From assembly GCA_003576705.1 (NCBI GenBank), contig QOZS01000001.1, positions 62,001 through 126,000 of the forward strand: a stretch of DNA of 64,000 bases. Reading direction: 5' to 3'. The stretch is from Desertibaculum subflavum. GTDB taxonomy: Bacteria; Pseudomonadota; Alphaproteobacteria; Ferrovibrionales; Ferrovibrionaceae. The position numbers and the translations under genes are program-made. The notes under the pieces were generated by a model, which was given only the letters and a program-made list of their open reading frames with translations, was not told where the DNA came from and did no database searches. Shown piece by piece: positions 27,811 through 38,027 of this stretch (position 1 is its first letter; every line of letters starts with the position of its first letter).

Positions 27811-29441
27811 GGGGCCTCCAGGGCGAAGAGCGAAAGATCGTTGCGATACGCGTGCGCGAAGGCAGACGTGTCGATCGACACCAGGCCATCTCTTGCTGCC
27901 GCGAATGCGGGGTCGTCGAGGAATTGCCGCAGCGGCTCGTTACGGTCGGTGGCAGCGAAACGCAACGCACGCGGGGCGCCGGGTTGCTCCAGCAACCAGA
28001 CGAGGAAGGCGTGCTCGACGCGGCGCTGGAAGACGCGGCAGGAGAGCACCAGCGCCTCGACGATGCCGTCGGCGCCGATCAGGCAGGCGAGGATCTCGCC
28101 ATGGCTGCCGGATCGGTCGTCGAGCTTCGCGGTGAGCAGGCGACCGCCTGCCTGCAGCACGGTGGCGACCGCGGCATCGTCGAAGCGACGGCCGTTCAGG
28201 TTGAACTGGTTGGTCTTGTTGATGAGCTGGACTGCCCGCGTGCGGTCGCCCTGGCTGGCGTCGCGGATGGCAAGGCGCATTTCCAGGCCGCGCAGGAAAT
28301 CTTCGACGTTGCCGGCGCCGCTGGTCGTGCCGGCGGGGCTGGATTCCGCCATGCGTCGATAGAGCTCGGTCCGCGCCAGATCTTCCGCCGTCACGTGGTC
28401 GCGCCGGAACAGTTCGGCGAGCCGCTCCAGGAAGGCAGGCAGTGCGTCTTCCGCAGCGGGGAAGGCGAGGGTGGTGACGGCAGGCAGCGCGGCGCCCACT
28501 TCGGCGAGTTCCACCGGATTGTCGTCGACGAAGACCACGGCGTCGAGACCGAGATTGAGGCGCGCGACGAGGTCGCGGACCATCGCCGACTTGGCGCCGT
28601 AGCCCGCCTCGACGGCGACGAGATCGTCCCGGCTGATCGGCATGCGGCCGGGTGACAGCGCGGCCGCGACATCGCGCGGATCGTTGCGGCTGGCCGCCGC
28701 CAGAACCACGCCGGCGGATTTCAGGCGCAGCAGCGCGACCTGGTACAGGTAATGGCGATAGCCGGTGCCTTCCGGCCCGAAGGCGAGGGTGTCCAATCCA
28801 TCCTCGGCCACCAGGCCGCGCCACAGCGTGTTGTCGAGATCGGTGACCAGGAGCTTCTTCGGTTCCGCGTCCGGTGCCAACGCGGTCTCGACCAGCGCCT
28901 CGGCGACCCGGAAGATCGACTGGCTGGCGATGGGAAAGCCGGAGGCGAGATAGGGCGTCAGGGCGAAGTCGGCGGGATCGAGCATCCGCGCGCCAAACCC
29001 GGCCATTTCAGCGCTGAGTTTGTGCGCCACGGCTGCCAATTGTGCAGGCGCCGTGGTGACGGGGGGCACCGGCGCCGGCAGATAGAGCAGGCGGGTGCGC
29101 GGGCGCTGGCGCAAGGCACCGAGTGTCTGTGCGGTCTGCACGAACAGGCGATCCGCCGTCTTCGGCGCCGCGGGCCCGCCGGTGCGCCAGTCGAGGGCAT
29201 CGGCGAGGTCCCAAGGGCAGAACAGCGCTACTTCCGGCACGTCGTCGGCGGGCGCGAGGAGATGCTGGCGGAGCGTGCCGAACGGCAATGTCTCGACTTC
29301 CAGCGCCACGCCACGCGCGGCGGCGGCGGCTTTCATATAGAGCAACAACGGTTCGCCAGTGCCGGAGAGGCAGAGGCGGAGGCGCATCGGGCGGCCATCC
29401 CGCAAGCCCTGCAGCAGGCGCTTGGCTTCGAGGAAGGTCAC
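27807..29441 (-). CDS. HAD-IIIC family FkbH-like protein
   Basis: A 544-residue FkbH-type protein. The N-terminal SGNH/GDSL-like part (about 1-190) is followed by the HAD domain with DLDNT nucleophile motif (Asp201, Asp203), WRGLVAEDG, AAASRNDP and VFVDDNP, then a C-terminal GNAT-like region (KTNQFNLNGRRF near 420). FkbH enzymes load a glyceryl unit from 1,3-bisphosphoglycerate onto an acyl carrier protein with dephosphorylation. I place the start at GTG 29441, overlapping the stop of the MaoC-SDR gene as GTGA; the longer in-frame reading upstream is Arg-rich shadow sequence. With an ACP gene two positions upstream, glyceryl-ACP formation is a concrete hypothesis. Confidence 0.85.
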   Translation of the reverse strand: MTFLEAKRLLQGLRDGRPMRLRLCLSGTGEPLLLYMKAAAAARGVALEVETLPFGTLRQHLLAPADDVPEVALFCPWDLADALDWRTGGPAAPKTADRLFVQTAQTLGALRQRPRTRLLYLPAPVPPVTTAPAQLAAVAHKLSAEMAGFGARMLDPADFALTPYLASGFPIASQSIFRVAEALVETALAPDAEPKKLLVTDLDNTLWRGLVAEDGLDTLAFGPEGTGYRHYLYQVALLRLKSAGVVLAAASRNDPRDVAAALSPGRMPISRDDLVAVEAGYGAKSAMVRDLVARLNLGLDAVVFVDDNPVELAEVGAALPAVTTLAFPAAEDALPAFLERLAELFRRDHVTAEDLARTELYRRMAESSPAGTTSGAGNVEDFLRGLEMRLAIRDASQGDRTRAVQLINKTNQFNLNGRRFDDAAVATVLQAGGRLLTAKLDDRSGSHGEILACLIGADGIVEALVLSCRVFQRRVEHAFLVWLLEQPGAPRALRFAATDRNEPLRQFLDDPAFAAARDGLVSIDTSAFAHAYRNDLSLFALEAP

Positions 29442-30487
29442 GGCAGCGCGCCGCCGCTCAAGGTGACCACGGCGCCTGAGAGCAGGCGGCCGCGATTGGC
29501 GAGCAACCAGTCGATCTGGCCGGCCACTTCGGCCGGGCCGGGCAGCTCGCCGAACGGCACGCGGTCGGCATGCGCCTGCTTGACCGCCGGGCTGACGCCG
29601 GCATTCATGCCGCCATCGATCACATCGAGCACGAGCGTCGCGACGCGCATCTCGTGGGCGGCAAGCTCGACGGCCAAGGCCCGGGTCAGCGCCGGGAGCA
29701 GGCCCTTGGCGAGCGTGTAGAGGGGGGAGCGATAGCCGTGCCGGCCGGGCTCGGCGAAGGCGGAGCCGAGCAGGATCAGCATCGCGCCCGGCTCGCCCTG
29801 CCTGGCCAGCAGGCGGGCGAGGGCGAGGCATTCCTTGAGCGGGCCGGCGACATGGTGCTCCACGGCACTGTCGGCGGCGCCGATCTCGAGCAGGGGGGTG
29901 TTGTCGGGGCTGGGCCAGCCGCAATGCACGATGGCGGAGAGCCGGGTCGTCTCGTCCAGCGCCACGCCACGGGGCAGCGCGATCGCCTCGCCGTTCAGCT
30001 TTTCCACCACCGCGGCGCCGATGCCGCCGGAGGCGCCGGTGACGGCGACGCGGGCGAACTGGTTGGCGCGATCCTGCGGCGGCAGCTTGACGACCGGGAT
30101 GGTGGAGGTGTGGCGGCCGAAGCCGTAGCTGCCTTCGGCGTAGGTCTCGCCGGTGCGGGCGTCGCGCACCGTGGCGCGCACCTCGCCGGTGGTGCCGTCG
30201 TCGCGCACCACTTCGCCCTCGACGCGCAGCTTCACCGGCGGCAGGACCGGTTTCAGGAAGCGCAGCTTCAGGTCGTGCAGCAGGCAATCGCGGCCGGGCA
30301 GATGCATGCCGGCGAGGCGCGACAGCAGGCCGGCGGAGAAGGCCCCGTGCAGCACCGGCACCTTGTAGGCGGTGCGGGCGGCATGCGCTGCGTCGGTGTG
30401 CAGCGGGTTCCAGTCGCCGCTCAGGCCGGCGAAGGCGATGGCGTCGGCCGGCGTGACCTCGACCTCGAACGACGCACGGGTATGCAC
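29438..30487 (-). CDS. MaoC-like dehydratase and SDR oxidoreductase fusion
   Basis: A 349-residue two-domain protein. Residues 1 to about 135 form a MaoC hotdog hydratase with FAGLSGDWNPLHTD (catalytic Asp and His) and VPVLHGAFSAGLLSRL. Residues about 145-349 are a short-chain dehydrogenase: cofactor motif VTGASGGIG, YTLAK as the YxxxK catalytic pair near 270, and LLGSA supplying Ser. Both chemistries act on acyl-ACP or acyl-CoA thioesters (dehydration/hydration and keto reduction). The gene lies five bases after the ACP gene and overlaps fkbH, so it probably tailors the ACP-bound acyl chain used for glycan decoration. The exact acyl chain is unknown. Confidence 0.87.
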   Translation of the reverse strand: MHTRASFEVEVTPADAIAFAGLSGDWNPLHTDAAHAARTAYKVPVLHGAFSAGLLSRLAGMHLPGRDCLLHDLKLRFLKPVLPPVKLRVEGEVVRDDGTTGEVRATVRDARTGETYAEGSYGFGRHTSTIPVVKLPPQDRANQFARVAVTGASGGIGAAVVEKLNGEAIALPRGVALDETTRLSAIVHCGWPSPDNTPLLEIGAADSAVEHHVAGPLKECLALARLLARQGEPGAMLILLGSAFAEPGRHGYRSPLYTLAKGLLPALTRALAVELAAHEMRVATLVLDVIDGGMNAGVSPAVKQAHADRVPFGELPGPAEVAGQIDWLLANRGRLLSGAVVTLSGGALP

Positions 30488-30492
30488 GGGCG

Positions 30493-30732
30493 TCAGAGCC
30501 CCTTTTCGTCGAGCAGCAGCTCGATCGCCTTGTAGGAGGTGAAGCGGCCGTAATCGGCGACCGGGAGCGCCAGGTTGAACTCGCCCTCGATGGCGGCGAT
30601 CAGCGACACCTGGGCCAGGCTGTCCCAGCGCCTTGTGGTGATGCGCTTCACGCCTTCGACCTCAGCGCCGTCCGGCAGCTCCAGCACGGCGCGGATGATG
30701 TCCTTCAGCTTGTCGCGGTTGGCCTCGATCAT
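30493..30732 (-). CDS. Acyl carrier protein
   Basis: A 79-residue ACP with the phosphopantetheine attachment motif WDSLAQV (Ser38) and the helix-rich layout of carrier proteins (DKLKDIIRAVLELP, then ALPVADYGRFTSYKAIELLL). It starts at ATG 30732, overlapping the formyltransferase stop by four bases. It is clearly distinct from the fatty-acid-synthesis AcpP by its basic insert (KRITTRRWDS). Positioned between formyltransferase and MaoC-SDR, it is a dedicated carrier for a secondary acyl group. Confidence 0.9.
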   Translation of the reverse strand: MIEANRDKLKDIIRAVLELPDGAEVEGVKRITTRRWDSLAQVSLIAAIEGEFNLALPVADYGRFTSYKAIELLLDEKGL

Positions 30733-31430
30733 GCGGCGACCGCCTCCGGACGGAGCTTCGACTTGGCGGTGGCCAGCTTGTCGGGGGGAATCTGCGGCAG
30801 ATAGCGCGCGCCCTCGGCCGGCTGCGGCTTGACGAAGCGGTCGAGTGTCTCCGGCGTCGCGTTGTCGAGCCTGGCCAGCGCCTCGATCAGCACGTCGGCG
30901 CAATGCCCGTAGAGACGGGCGCGCAGATCGGCATAGGACCAGTCGAGCGGCACCTTCATGGCGCGCTCGCAGATGACCGGGCCGGTATCGATGCCCTGGT
31001 CGATGATGTGGGCGGTGGCGACGATCGGCGCGTCCTCGTAGAGCGCCCATTCCGGGCAGCTGTTGCCGCGATAGGCGGGCAGTCGGCCCGGATGGACGTT
31101 GATCCAGCCGAGGCGGGGCAGCGCCAGATGCTCGGCCTTCAGGATGCCGATGCCGCCCTGGATGCAGATATCGATCCGCTCCCGCCTGAGCACCTCGATC
31201 ATCGAGGGGTTCTTCAGGCTGTCGAAGCGGAGCGTCGGATGGTTGGCGGGGAATTGCGGCGGGTTCCAGCGGCCGCCGGTGCGCGCCTCCTCGATGGCGA
31301 CGCTTTCCGGCTTCATCTGGCCGATGGCGACGGTCAGATGCGGCTTGCGGCCGGCCGCGGCCAGCTTCGCGAAATACTCGCGGCCGACGAAGTTTCCGTC
31401 CTGGAACAGCAATGCAACGCGGTTGGCCAT
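30729..31430 (-). CDS. Formyltransferase family protein
   Basis: A 233-residue protein with the folate-dependent formyltransferase core: INVHPGRLPAYRGNSCPEWALYEDAPIVATAHIIDQGIDTGPVI near 105-150, containing the HPxxLPxYRG-type motif and the conserved GxDxGP loop. It lacks the C-terminal domain of methionyl-tRNA formyltransferase, so a sugar N-formyltransferase (acting on an amino-sugar nucleotide) is the better reading. It overlaps the amidotransferase stop and the ACP start by four bases each. The catalytic His of HP is present; the usual N-x-H...D triad is partly altered (WINVHPG). Confidence 0.85.
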   Translation of the reverse strand: MANRVALLFQDGNFVGREYFAKLAAAGRKPHLTVAIGQMKPESVAIEEARTGGRWNPPQFPANHPTLRFDSLKNPSMIEVLRRERIDICIQGGIGILKAEHLALPRLGWINVHPGRLPAYRGNSCPEWALYEDAPIVATAHIIDQGIDTGPVICERAMKVPLDWSYADLRARLYGHCADVLIEALARLDNATPETLDRFVKPQPAEGARYLPQIPPDKLATAKSKLRPEAVAA

Positions 31431-32596
31431 CAGTTGTGGTCCCAGATGTTGTCCTTGATCCAATGGCCGTACTCGTTCTTCACCCAGACGCGGGGATCGC
31501 GGAAGGTGTCGGCGATACGGTCGAATTCGGTGCGCGTCATGCCGACATAGTCGAGCCAGCGCGGCAGGTCGCCCGGCACCACGTGGTCGTATTGCCGGAC
31601 CAGGTCGATGCCGGCGGCGCGGTCGATGGCCCCGGAACGGATATCGCGGCAGACATGGTCGGTCGCCCGGCCGTAGCCGAACTTCACGAACTTCATGTAG
31701 TCGTGCACGCCGTTGTCGTGGATGTTGTTCAGGTTGCTGTCGCGCTTGTAGGTGCGGTCGAAGGCGACGGCGTTCACCTCGAACCCGTAATTGTCGACCA
31801 TCAGCTGGGTGTGGTCGTTCTGGTTCCAGCCGAAGAAGTTGGAGATGAAGACGCCGCGGATGCCGACGCGTTCGATCTCGGCATCGTCCGGGTACTTGGC
31901 CCAGAGCAGATCCTTCTCCTCCAACCCTTCCTGGCCGACGAAGTCGTCCCAGTCGTAGCCGCGCAACAGGTGCTCTTTCCGGTAGCGCGCGGTGTACTCG
32001 ACCATGTCCTTGTAGGAATGCATGCCGCCGAGATTCATGAAGCCGTGCTCGCCCCACACGATCAGCGGCACGCCGAACTTCGCCGCGATCTGGATCGGCA
32101 CCGAGTTGATGCCCATGTGGCAATGCATGTCGGGATCGCCCATCTTGGCAAGGCCGACCCGGTTCATCTTCTTCAGCACCGCGACCGAGGGCGTGAAGTT
32201 CCAGTAGTCGCAGCCGAACACGTCCTTCATGCGCTGGATGTTGCGCTTGCCGATCTCGGTCTCGTTGTTCTCGTTGTAGGTCACCAGCAGCGGGTTCATC
32301 CGGTACACGTTCTTCAGAAGGTGCACCTGGTAGAAGCTGTCCTTGCCGCCGGAGACCGGGATCAGGCAGTCATAGGTCTTGCCCGACTTGGAGCGGTGAT
32401 CGTCGCAGAGCTCGCGGAACAGGCGCTCGCGCCGGGCCCAGTCGACCTTCTTCTGCTCGTCATGGGTGCGGCAGCCGGAGCAGACGCCGTCGGCATCGAA
32501 GGTCAGCGCCGTGGCGGCGACGGCCGGATAGACGCAGCGCGTGCAATAGGTGACGCGCGGCGGCTTGACGCGCGGAAGGAACTCGCCCTGGATCAT
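31430..32596 (-). CDS. N-acetyl sugar amidotransferase (PseA/WbpG family)
   Basis: A 388-residue PP-loop ATP-pyrophosphatase. Two Cys pairs (Cys18/Cys21 and Cys39/Cys42) form a zinc-ribbon-like head, and the ATP loop SGGKDS is at residues 82-87. Family segments GMNSVPIQIAAKFGVPLIVWGEHG-type and FISNFFGWNQNDHTQLM follow. PseA and WbpG turn an N-acetyl into an acetamidino group using ammonia delivered by HisH/HisF-like partners; such partners are encoded at 38028-39439. ATG 32596 is used; a TTG at 32629 is possible but lacks family sequence. It opens the six-gene acyl/formyl operon. Confidence 0.9.
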   Translation of the reverse strand: MIQGEFLPRVKPPRVTYCTRCVYPAVAATALTFDADGVCSGCRTHDEQKKVDWARRERLFRELCDDHRSKSGKTYDCLIPVSGGKDSFYQVHLLKNVYRMNPLLVTYNENNETEIGKRNIQRMKDVFGCDYWNFTPSVAVLKKMNRVGLAKMGDPDMHCHMGINSVPIQIAAKFGVPLIVWGEHGFMNLGGMHSYKDMVEYTARYRKEHLLRGYDWDDFVGQEGLEEKDLLWAKYPDDAEIERVGIRGVFISNFFGWNQNDHTQLMVDNYGFEVNAVAFDRTYKRDSNLNNIHDNGVHDYMKFVKFGYGRATDHVCRDIRSGAIDRAAGIDLVRQYDHVVPGDLPRWLDYVGMTRTEFDRIADTFRDPRVWVKNEYGHWIKDNIWDHN

Positions 32597-32747
32597 TGGC
32601 TCGCCGGAAATCCGTAAAAACCGAGCCAAATTGTCGGACGGACGTGGTTACCAAATGCCGAAGCTTTTTACGATTTCGGCTCCGGGAAAGGCGCGGCTCC
32701 AATTTCTGAGGTTCTTTAAATATGGTTCGTAATCAGCTGTTTCTAAA

Positions 32748-33287
32748 TCACTTTACCCGTGCGTAGCAGCGACAGTCCCGGGGCGCGATCGGGTCGACAT
32801 TGGGATGCATGGCCCAGCGCCGCAACGTGCCTTCGTATTCCATGCCGGCCTTCTCCATCACCCGGGCGGAGGCGTGGTTCTCGACGTCGCAGAAGGCCCA
32901 GACGCGCCAGACGTCGTGCTGGGCCAGGGCCTGGGCCACCACGGCCTTCAGCGCCTCGGTCATATAGCCGCGGTTCCAGAAGGCGCGGGCCAGCACATAG
33001 CCGAAGCTGACGGCGCCCGGGCCGCTGCGCAGCCGCAGGTCGAACACGCCGATCGCCTGCTGGCCGTCGGCGTCGATCAGGTAGGGCCGGTTCATCGTGC
33101 CGTGCCAGGCATCGATGCATGAGGTGATGTAGTCGCGTGTCTCCGCCAGCTCGACATGTGGCCGCCAGGCGAGATAGCGAGAGACCTCAGGATCGCGGGC
33201 GTAGTGCTCGAACACCAGCTCGGCATCCATCGGCTGCGGGCGACGCAGCCGCAATCTCTCGGTGACGATCTCGCTGGTCGGAATCAC
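32748..33287 (-). CDS. GNAT N-acetyltransferase, RimJ/RimL type
   Basis: A 179-residue GNAT enzyme. VTERLRLRRPQPMDAELVFEHYARDPEVSRYLAWRPH and GYVLARAFWNRGYMTEALKAVV (acetyl-CoA loop with RGYMTEA) and FCDVENHASARVMEKAGMEYEG are typical of the RimJ/RimL subgroup that acetylates ribosomal protein N-termini or small amines. It stands alone, about 150 bases upstream of the amidotransferase operon on the same strand, with an AT-richer gap between, so it is probably not part of that operon. The substrate is not deducible. Confidence 0.87.
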   Translation of the reverse strand: MIPTSEIVTERLRLRRPQPMDAELVFEHYARDPEVSRYLAWRPHVELAETRDYITSCIDAWHGTMNRPYLIDADGQQAIGVFDLRLRSGPGAVSFGYVLARAFWNRGYMTEALKAVVAQALAQHDVWRVWAFCDVENHASARVMEKAGMEYEGTLRRWAMHPNVDPIAPRDCRCYARVK

Positions 33288-33419
33288 GGCACGCGCCCCA
33301 GTCAGATCGCGCCGATGATACCCCAGAGCCGACGGTCGGATGCAAGCGGCGATTTGCCGCCCAGGCGGTTCGCAGCGGCGACCGACTCGGGCCGCCGCCG
33401 CGCGCCACTCAGATCCGAC

Positions 33420-34787
33420 TTAGATCACGCGCTTCCGCCGAAGCAGGCCGAGTCCGGCGAGGCCCAGCCCGAACAGGGCGAGGTTGGCCGGCTCCGGCAC
33501 CGCGGTGATCTGGATCGTCCGGTCCACGTCGCTGCTCGCATGCTGGACGTTGACATAGGCGACGTTCGGATCGAACGGGCTGAAATAGAGCCCGGTCGGC
33601 TCAGCGCCGGAGGTCGACATCGAGGCCCAGCGGCCGATCGCTTCGGCGACGCCGTCGCGGTCGGCGTCGATGGCGAGCCAGATATCGGCCGAACCGCCCG
33701 GCTGGTCCTCGATGATGTAGATGTTGCCGTCGGCATCGATCGCCAGGTTGTCGGGGGAGTCAAAAGGAGCCCCAACCAGCAGCGAGGTAGCGAGATCGAT
33801 CGTTGCCTGATCGACGAACAGCTTCACCGTCGCATTGCTGGCATCGTCGAGCGCGACGGAGAACACGTTGTCGGTGCCGGTCGCGGTGAAGTAGAGCACC
33901 TGCTTGCCGCTCGCGAGGGTCTGCATCTCCAGATCCTCGGGCCGATTGAAAGCGGTGCCGCCGACGAAATCAGCGGCGGCGCGACCGTCGATCACCGTCT
34001 TGCCGTCGACCATCACGGTCGGTACGCCCGGGAGAGGTTGCCCGTTTGCGTCGGTGATCGGTATCCAGATCGAGGCGCCCCCGGCGCCGACCTGGAGCAC
34101 GAAGGTCTGCCCCTTGTCGAAGTACTGGTCGCCGTTCGATGCGCTCGGGGTGGTCGAGGTGTACTTGTAGATCGCGCCGCTGTTGAACTCGTCGATGAAG
34201 TACATGTTTTTCGCGGCGTCGAAGGCGAGGCCTTCATGCGAGACGCGCGGCAGGATATCGCGCTGCACGAAGTTGACCGATCCCGGATTCGCCAGCGGAT
34301 TGGTCACCTCGAACAGCCGGCCCTTGGTCGAGCCGGTGCCCCATGATTCCTCCGCCGTGAGGTAGCTGCCCCAGGGCGTCCAGCGGGAGGCGTCGCCGGA
34401 CACGAAGCCCTGCGTCCCCGGAGCGACGATGCTGACGGCTTGGCCGGTCTGCAGATCGAGGCGCCGCACGCCGGCGGAGCCTGTTTCATAGGGCGCGAAG
34501 AGATAGCGGCCGGCGCTCGGGCCGCTCTCGTTCAGGGTGATCATGTCCCAGTTGTCGCCGAGCTTGATGCCGCCATTCTGCGGGCCGGAATCGTTGGCGT
34601 TGATGGATTTCTGCTCGAAATTCGGCGCCGACAACTGGAATGGGGCCGCCTCCGGCAGGGAGCCGGCAGGCACCGAGCTGGGTAGCGGCGTGAAGTCGCT
34701 GAATTTCGAAAGTGTGCCGGCGAGAGCGGTCTGACTCATCAGCGCGAAGCCGAGCGTCAGAACAAGTGGAGCTACCTTGATCCTCAT
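33420..34787 (-). CDS. PhoX-like (DUF839) protein with PEP-CTERM anchor
   Basis: A 455-residue exported protein. Signal peptide: MRIKVAPLVLTLGFALMSQTALA. The body is a PhoX/DUF839-type beta-propeller fold: TPWGSYLTAEES near 120, VSHEGLAFDAAKNMYFIDEFNSGAIYKY near 180, NRPEDLEMQ near 290 and SPDNLAIDADGNIYIIEDQPGG near 355. The C-terminus VPEPANLALFGLGLAGLGLLRRKR is a PEP-CTERM sorting signal (motif, membrane helix, basic end) processed by an exosortase/archaeosortase-type enzyme. Phosphatase activity is possible but the calcium ligands cannot be confirmed. ATG 34787 directly precedes the signal peptide. No exosortase gene is in the window. Confidence 0.88.
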   Translation of the reverse strand: MRIKVAPLVLTLGFALMSQTALAGTLSKFSDFTPLPSSVPAGSLPEAAPFQLSAPNFEQKSINANDSGPQNGGIKLGDNWDMITLNESGPSAGRYLFAPYETGSAGVRRLDLQTGQAVSIVAPGTQGFVSGDASRWTPWGSYLTAEESWGTGSTKGRLFEVTNPLANPGSVNFVQRDILPRVSHEGLAFDAAKNMYFIDEFNSGAIYKYTSTTPSASNGDQYFDKGQTFVLQVGAGGASIWIPITDANGQPLPGVPTVMVDGKTVIDGRAAADFVGGTAFNRPEDLEMQTLASGKQVLYFTATGTDNVFSVALDDASNATVKLFVDQATIDLATSLLVGAPFDSPDNLAIDADGNIYIIEDQPGGSADIWLAIDADRDGVAEAIGRWASMSTSGAEPTGLYFSPFDPNVAYVNVQHASSDVDRTIQITAVPEPANLALFGLGLAGLGLLRRKRVI

Positions 34788-35018
34788 GACATTGTATTCC
34801 TTCGCAGCGCGTGGAGCTCTCCAACAGCGATGCACCCCCACACCGTCGGAACTCAGACGGTGCCGTCCTCAACCCCGACGATGTGCGGTGGCGGACATCC
34901 CCTTGGACAACGACATCCGGCCTCGGATGCCGAGCAGGTCCTAGGCGCCGATCATGAGAGTTTGATTTCGCCGAGATGATCGAACGAAGACGGCGACCGG
35001 ACCGTAAGCCCGTCCGCC

Positions 35019-36311
35019 TCAGCGTGCCGCTTCGCCGAACATGGTGTTGGGCAGGAACAGCGACAGTTCGGGCACGTAGGTGACGACGATCAGGAAGGCG
35101 AGCAGGATCATCAGCCAGCCGACCGAAGCGCGCACGACCGACATCAGCGGCATGCCGGTGATACCCGCGGCGACGAACAGGTTGAGCCCGACCGGTGGCG
35201 TCACCATGCCGATCTCCATGTTCACCACCATGATGATGCCGAGATGGATCGGGTCGATCCCAAGCTCCATCGCCACTGGGAACAGGATCGGCGCCAGGAT
35301 CAGGATGATCGCCGACGGCTCCATGAAATTGCCGGCGACCAGCAGAATGATGTTGACGATGACCAGGAACTGCCAGGGGGCCAGGTTCGCCTCGGTCAGG
35401 CCGCGCGCGATCGATTGCGGGATCTGCTCGGTGGTCAGCACATGGGCGAACAGGAAGGCGTTGGCGATGATGAACATCAGCATCACCGTCACGCGTCCGG
35501 AATCGACCAGCACTTTCGGCACCTGGGCGAAGCCGATATCGCGGTAGATGAAGACGGCCGCGATGAAGGCGTAGACCGCGGCGACGGCCGCCGCCTCGGT
35601 CGGCGTGAACAATCCACCATAGATGCCGCCCAGCACGATGACGATCAGGAACAGGCCCCACATCGCCTGCTGGAAGGAATAGAGCCATTCCAGCCACGAG
35701 GCGCGAGGCTGGCGCGGGAGCCCCTTGATCCGCGCCGCGACATAGATCGCCACCATCAGCGCCAGGCCGAGCAGCAGGCCTGGGACGATGCCGGCGATGA
35801 ACAGCCGCCCGACCGAGGTTTCGGTGGCGGCTGCGTAGACCACCATCACGATGGAAGGCGGGATCAGGATGCCGAGCGTGCCGGCATTGACGATCACGCC
35901 GGTGGCGAAGCTCTGCGTGTAGCCGACGCGCACCATGCCGGCGATGACGATCGAGCCGATGGCGACCACCGTGGCGGGGGAGGAGCCCGATACCGCCGCG
36001 AACAGCATGCAGGCCAGCACCGAGGCGATGGCGAGCCCGCCCGGCAGATGCCCTACCGAGGCGATGGCGAAATCGATCATCCGTTTGGCGACGCCGCCGG
36101 TGGTCAGGAAGTTGCCGGCCAGGATGAAGAAGGGAATGGCGAGCAGTGTGAACTGCTCCATGGTCTGGAAGAACTTCAGGACCAGTGAGGCGAGACTGTC
36201 CTCGGCGAACAGCAGGATGGTCAGCATGGAGGCGAGGCCGAGCCCCATGGCGATCGGCATGCCGAGGATCAGGAACGCGAACAGGGTGACGAAAAGGAAC
36301 AGAGTCGTCAT
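35019..36311 (-). CDS. dctM: TRAP transporter large permease (DctM-like)
   Basis: A 430-residue membrane protein with about 12 hydrophobic segments. Family blocks include AIPFFILAGNFLTTGGVAKRMIDFA near 57, AVSGSSPATVVAIGSI near 103, GILIPPSIVMVVYA near 143, GGIYGGLFTPTEAAAVAAVYA near 228 and MGMVTPPVGLNLFV-type sequence near 375. It is the ion-coupled transport subunit of a tripartite ATP-independent periplasmic transporter. ATG 36311 overlaps the small-subunit stop by four bases. A longer in-frame start lies within the small subunit gene and is rejected. Confidence 0.94.
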   Translation of the reverse strand: MTTLFLFVTLFAFLILGMPIAMGLGLASMLTILLFAEDSLASLVLKFFQTMEQFTLLAIPFFILAGNFLTTGGVAKRMIDFAIASVGHLPGGLAIASVLACMLFAAVSGSSPATVVAIGSIVIAGMVRVGYTQSFATGVIVNAGTLGILIPPSIVMVVYAAATETSVGRLFIAGIVPGLLLGLALMVAIYVAARIKGLPRQPRASWLEWLYSFQQAMWGLFLIVIVLGGIYGGLFTPTEAAAVAAVYAFIAAVFIYRDIGFAQVPKVLVDSGRVTVMLMFIIANAFLFAHVLTTEQIPQSIARGLTEANLAPWQFLVIVNIILLVAGNFMEPSAIILILAPILFPVAMELGIDPIHLGIIMVVNMEIGMVTPPVGLNLFVAAGITGMPLMSVVRASVGWLMILLAFLIVVTYVPELSLFLPNTMFGEAAR

Positions 36312-36859
36312 CGGCGCGGCGCCCCGTCGGCGGTCCGCTCGACGCCCGCATCGCGCAAGGCATCGGCGGCCTCGTCGGCCAGTTCGTAGCCCGGCGAGCG
36401 TCCGGCCAGGATGCGCCATGCCATGCCGAGCAGCCGGATCGCCAGCAGGGCGAAGCCGATCGGCAGGCAGAGCGTCAGGATCCAGCGCCGAATGGGGATG
36501 TCTTCGGCATCGACATCGAGGATGAAGAGCCGGTCGACATAGAACCAGGCGCCGTAGAGCATGAGGCCGGTATAGACCAGCGCGAGGGCGACGACGGCGA
36601 TGCCGATGCTGCGCCGCACAGCGGGCGGGAACAGCCTGACGGCGGCGTCGATGCCGATATGCGCGTGCGTCCGCACGCCATACGAAATGCCGAGCAGCAC
36701 CAGCCAGCCGAACATGTAGAGCGTGGCTTCGAGCGCCCAGAGCAGCCCGGTATTGAAGACGTAGCGGAGTATGACCTGCAGAAAGGTGAGCAGCGTCATC
36801 GCCGCCAGGATGGCGGCAATCAGACCCTCCTCGGCGCGGTGCAGCGCGACCCGCAGCAA
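36308..36859 (-). CDS. dctQ: TRAP transporter small permease (DctQ-like)
   Basis: A 183-residue protein with four membrane helices, typical of DctQ: EEGLIAAILAAMTLLTFLQVILRYVFN, WALEATLYMFGWLVLLGISYGVRTHAHIGID, then two more hydrophobic segments. The start appears to be TTG 36859, which has GGGGGA a suitable distance upstream; no ATG lies early enough to retain the first helix. The soluble C-terminal tail of about 35 residues is charged. It lies between dctP and dctM in one operon. Confidence 0.9.
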   Translation of the reverse strand: MLRVALHRAEEGLIAAILAAMTLLTFLQVILRYVFNTGLLWALEATLYMFGWLVLLGISYGVRTHAHIGIDAAVRLFPPAVRRSIGIAVVALALVYTGLMLYGAWFYVDRLFILDVDAEDIPIRRWILTLCLPIGFALLAIRLLGMAWRILAGRSPGYELADEAADALRDAGVERTADGAPRR

Positions 36860-36914
36860 AGAAATCCCCCGGAGAAGCCGGAGGCGCGACCCGAGGGCCG
36901 CGCCTCCACCTTAG

Positions 36915-38027
<1,113 letters not shown>

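Noticed and set aside
27807..30287. An 826-residue open frame on the minus strand covering fkbH and most of the MaoC-SDR gene.
   Set aside because: The part before the GTG at 29441 is Arg/Pro/Ala-rich shadow of the MaoC-SDR gene; family sequence of FkbH begins only after that GTG, which overlaps the upstream stop.
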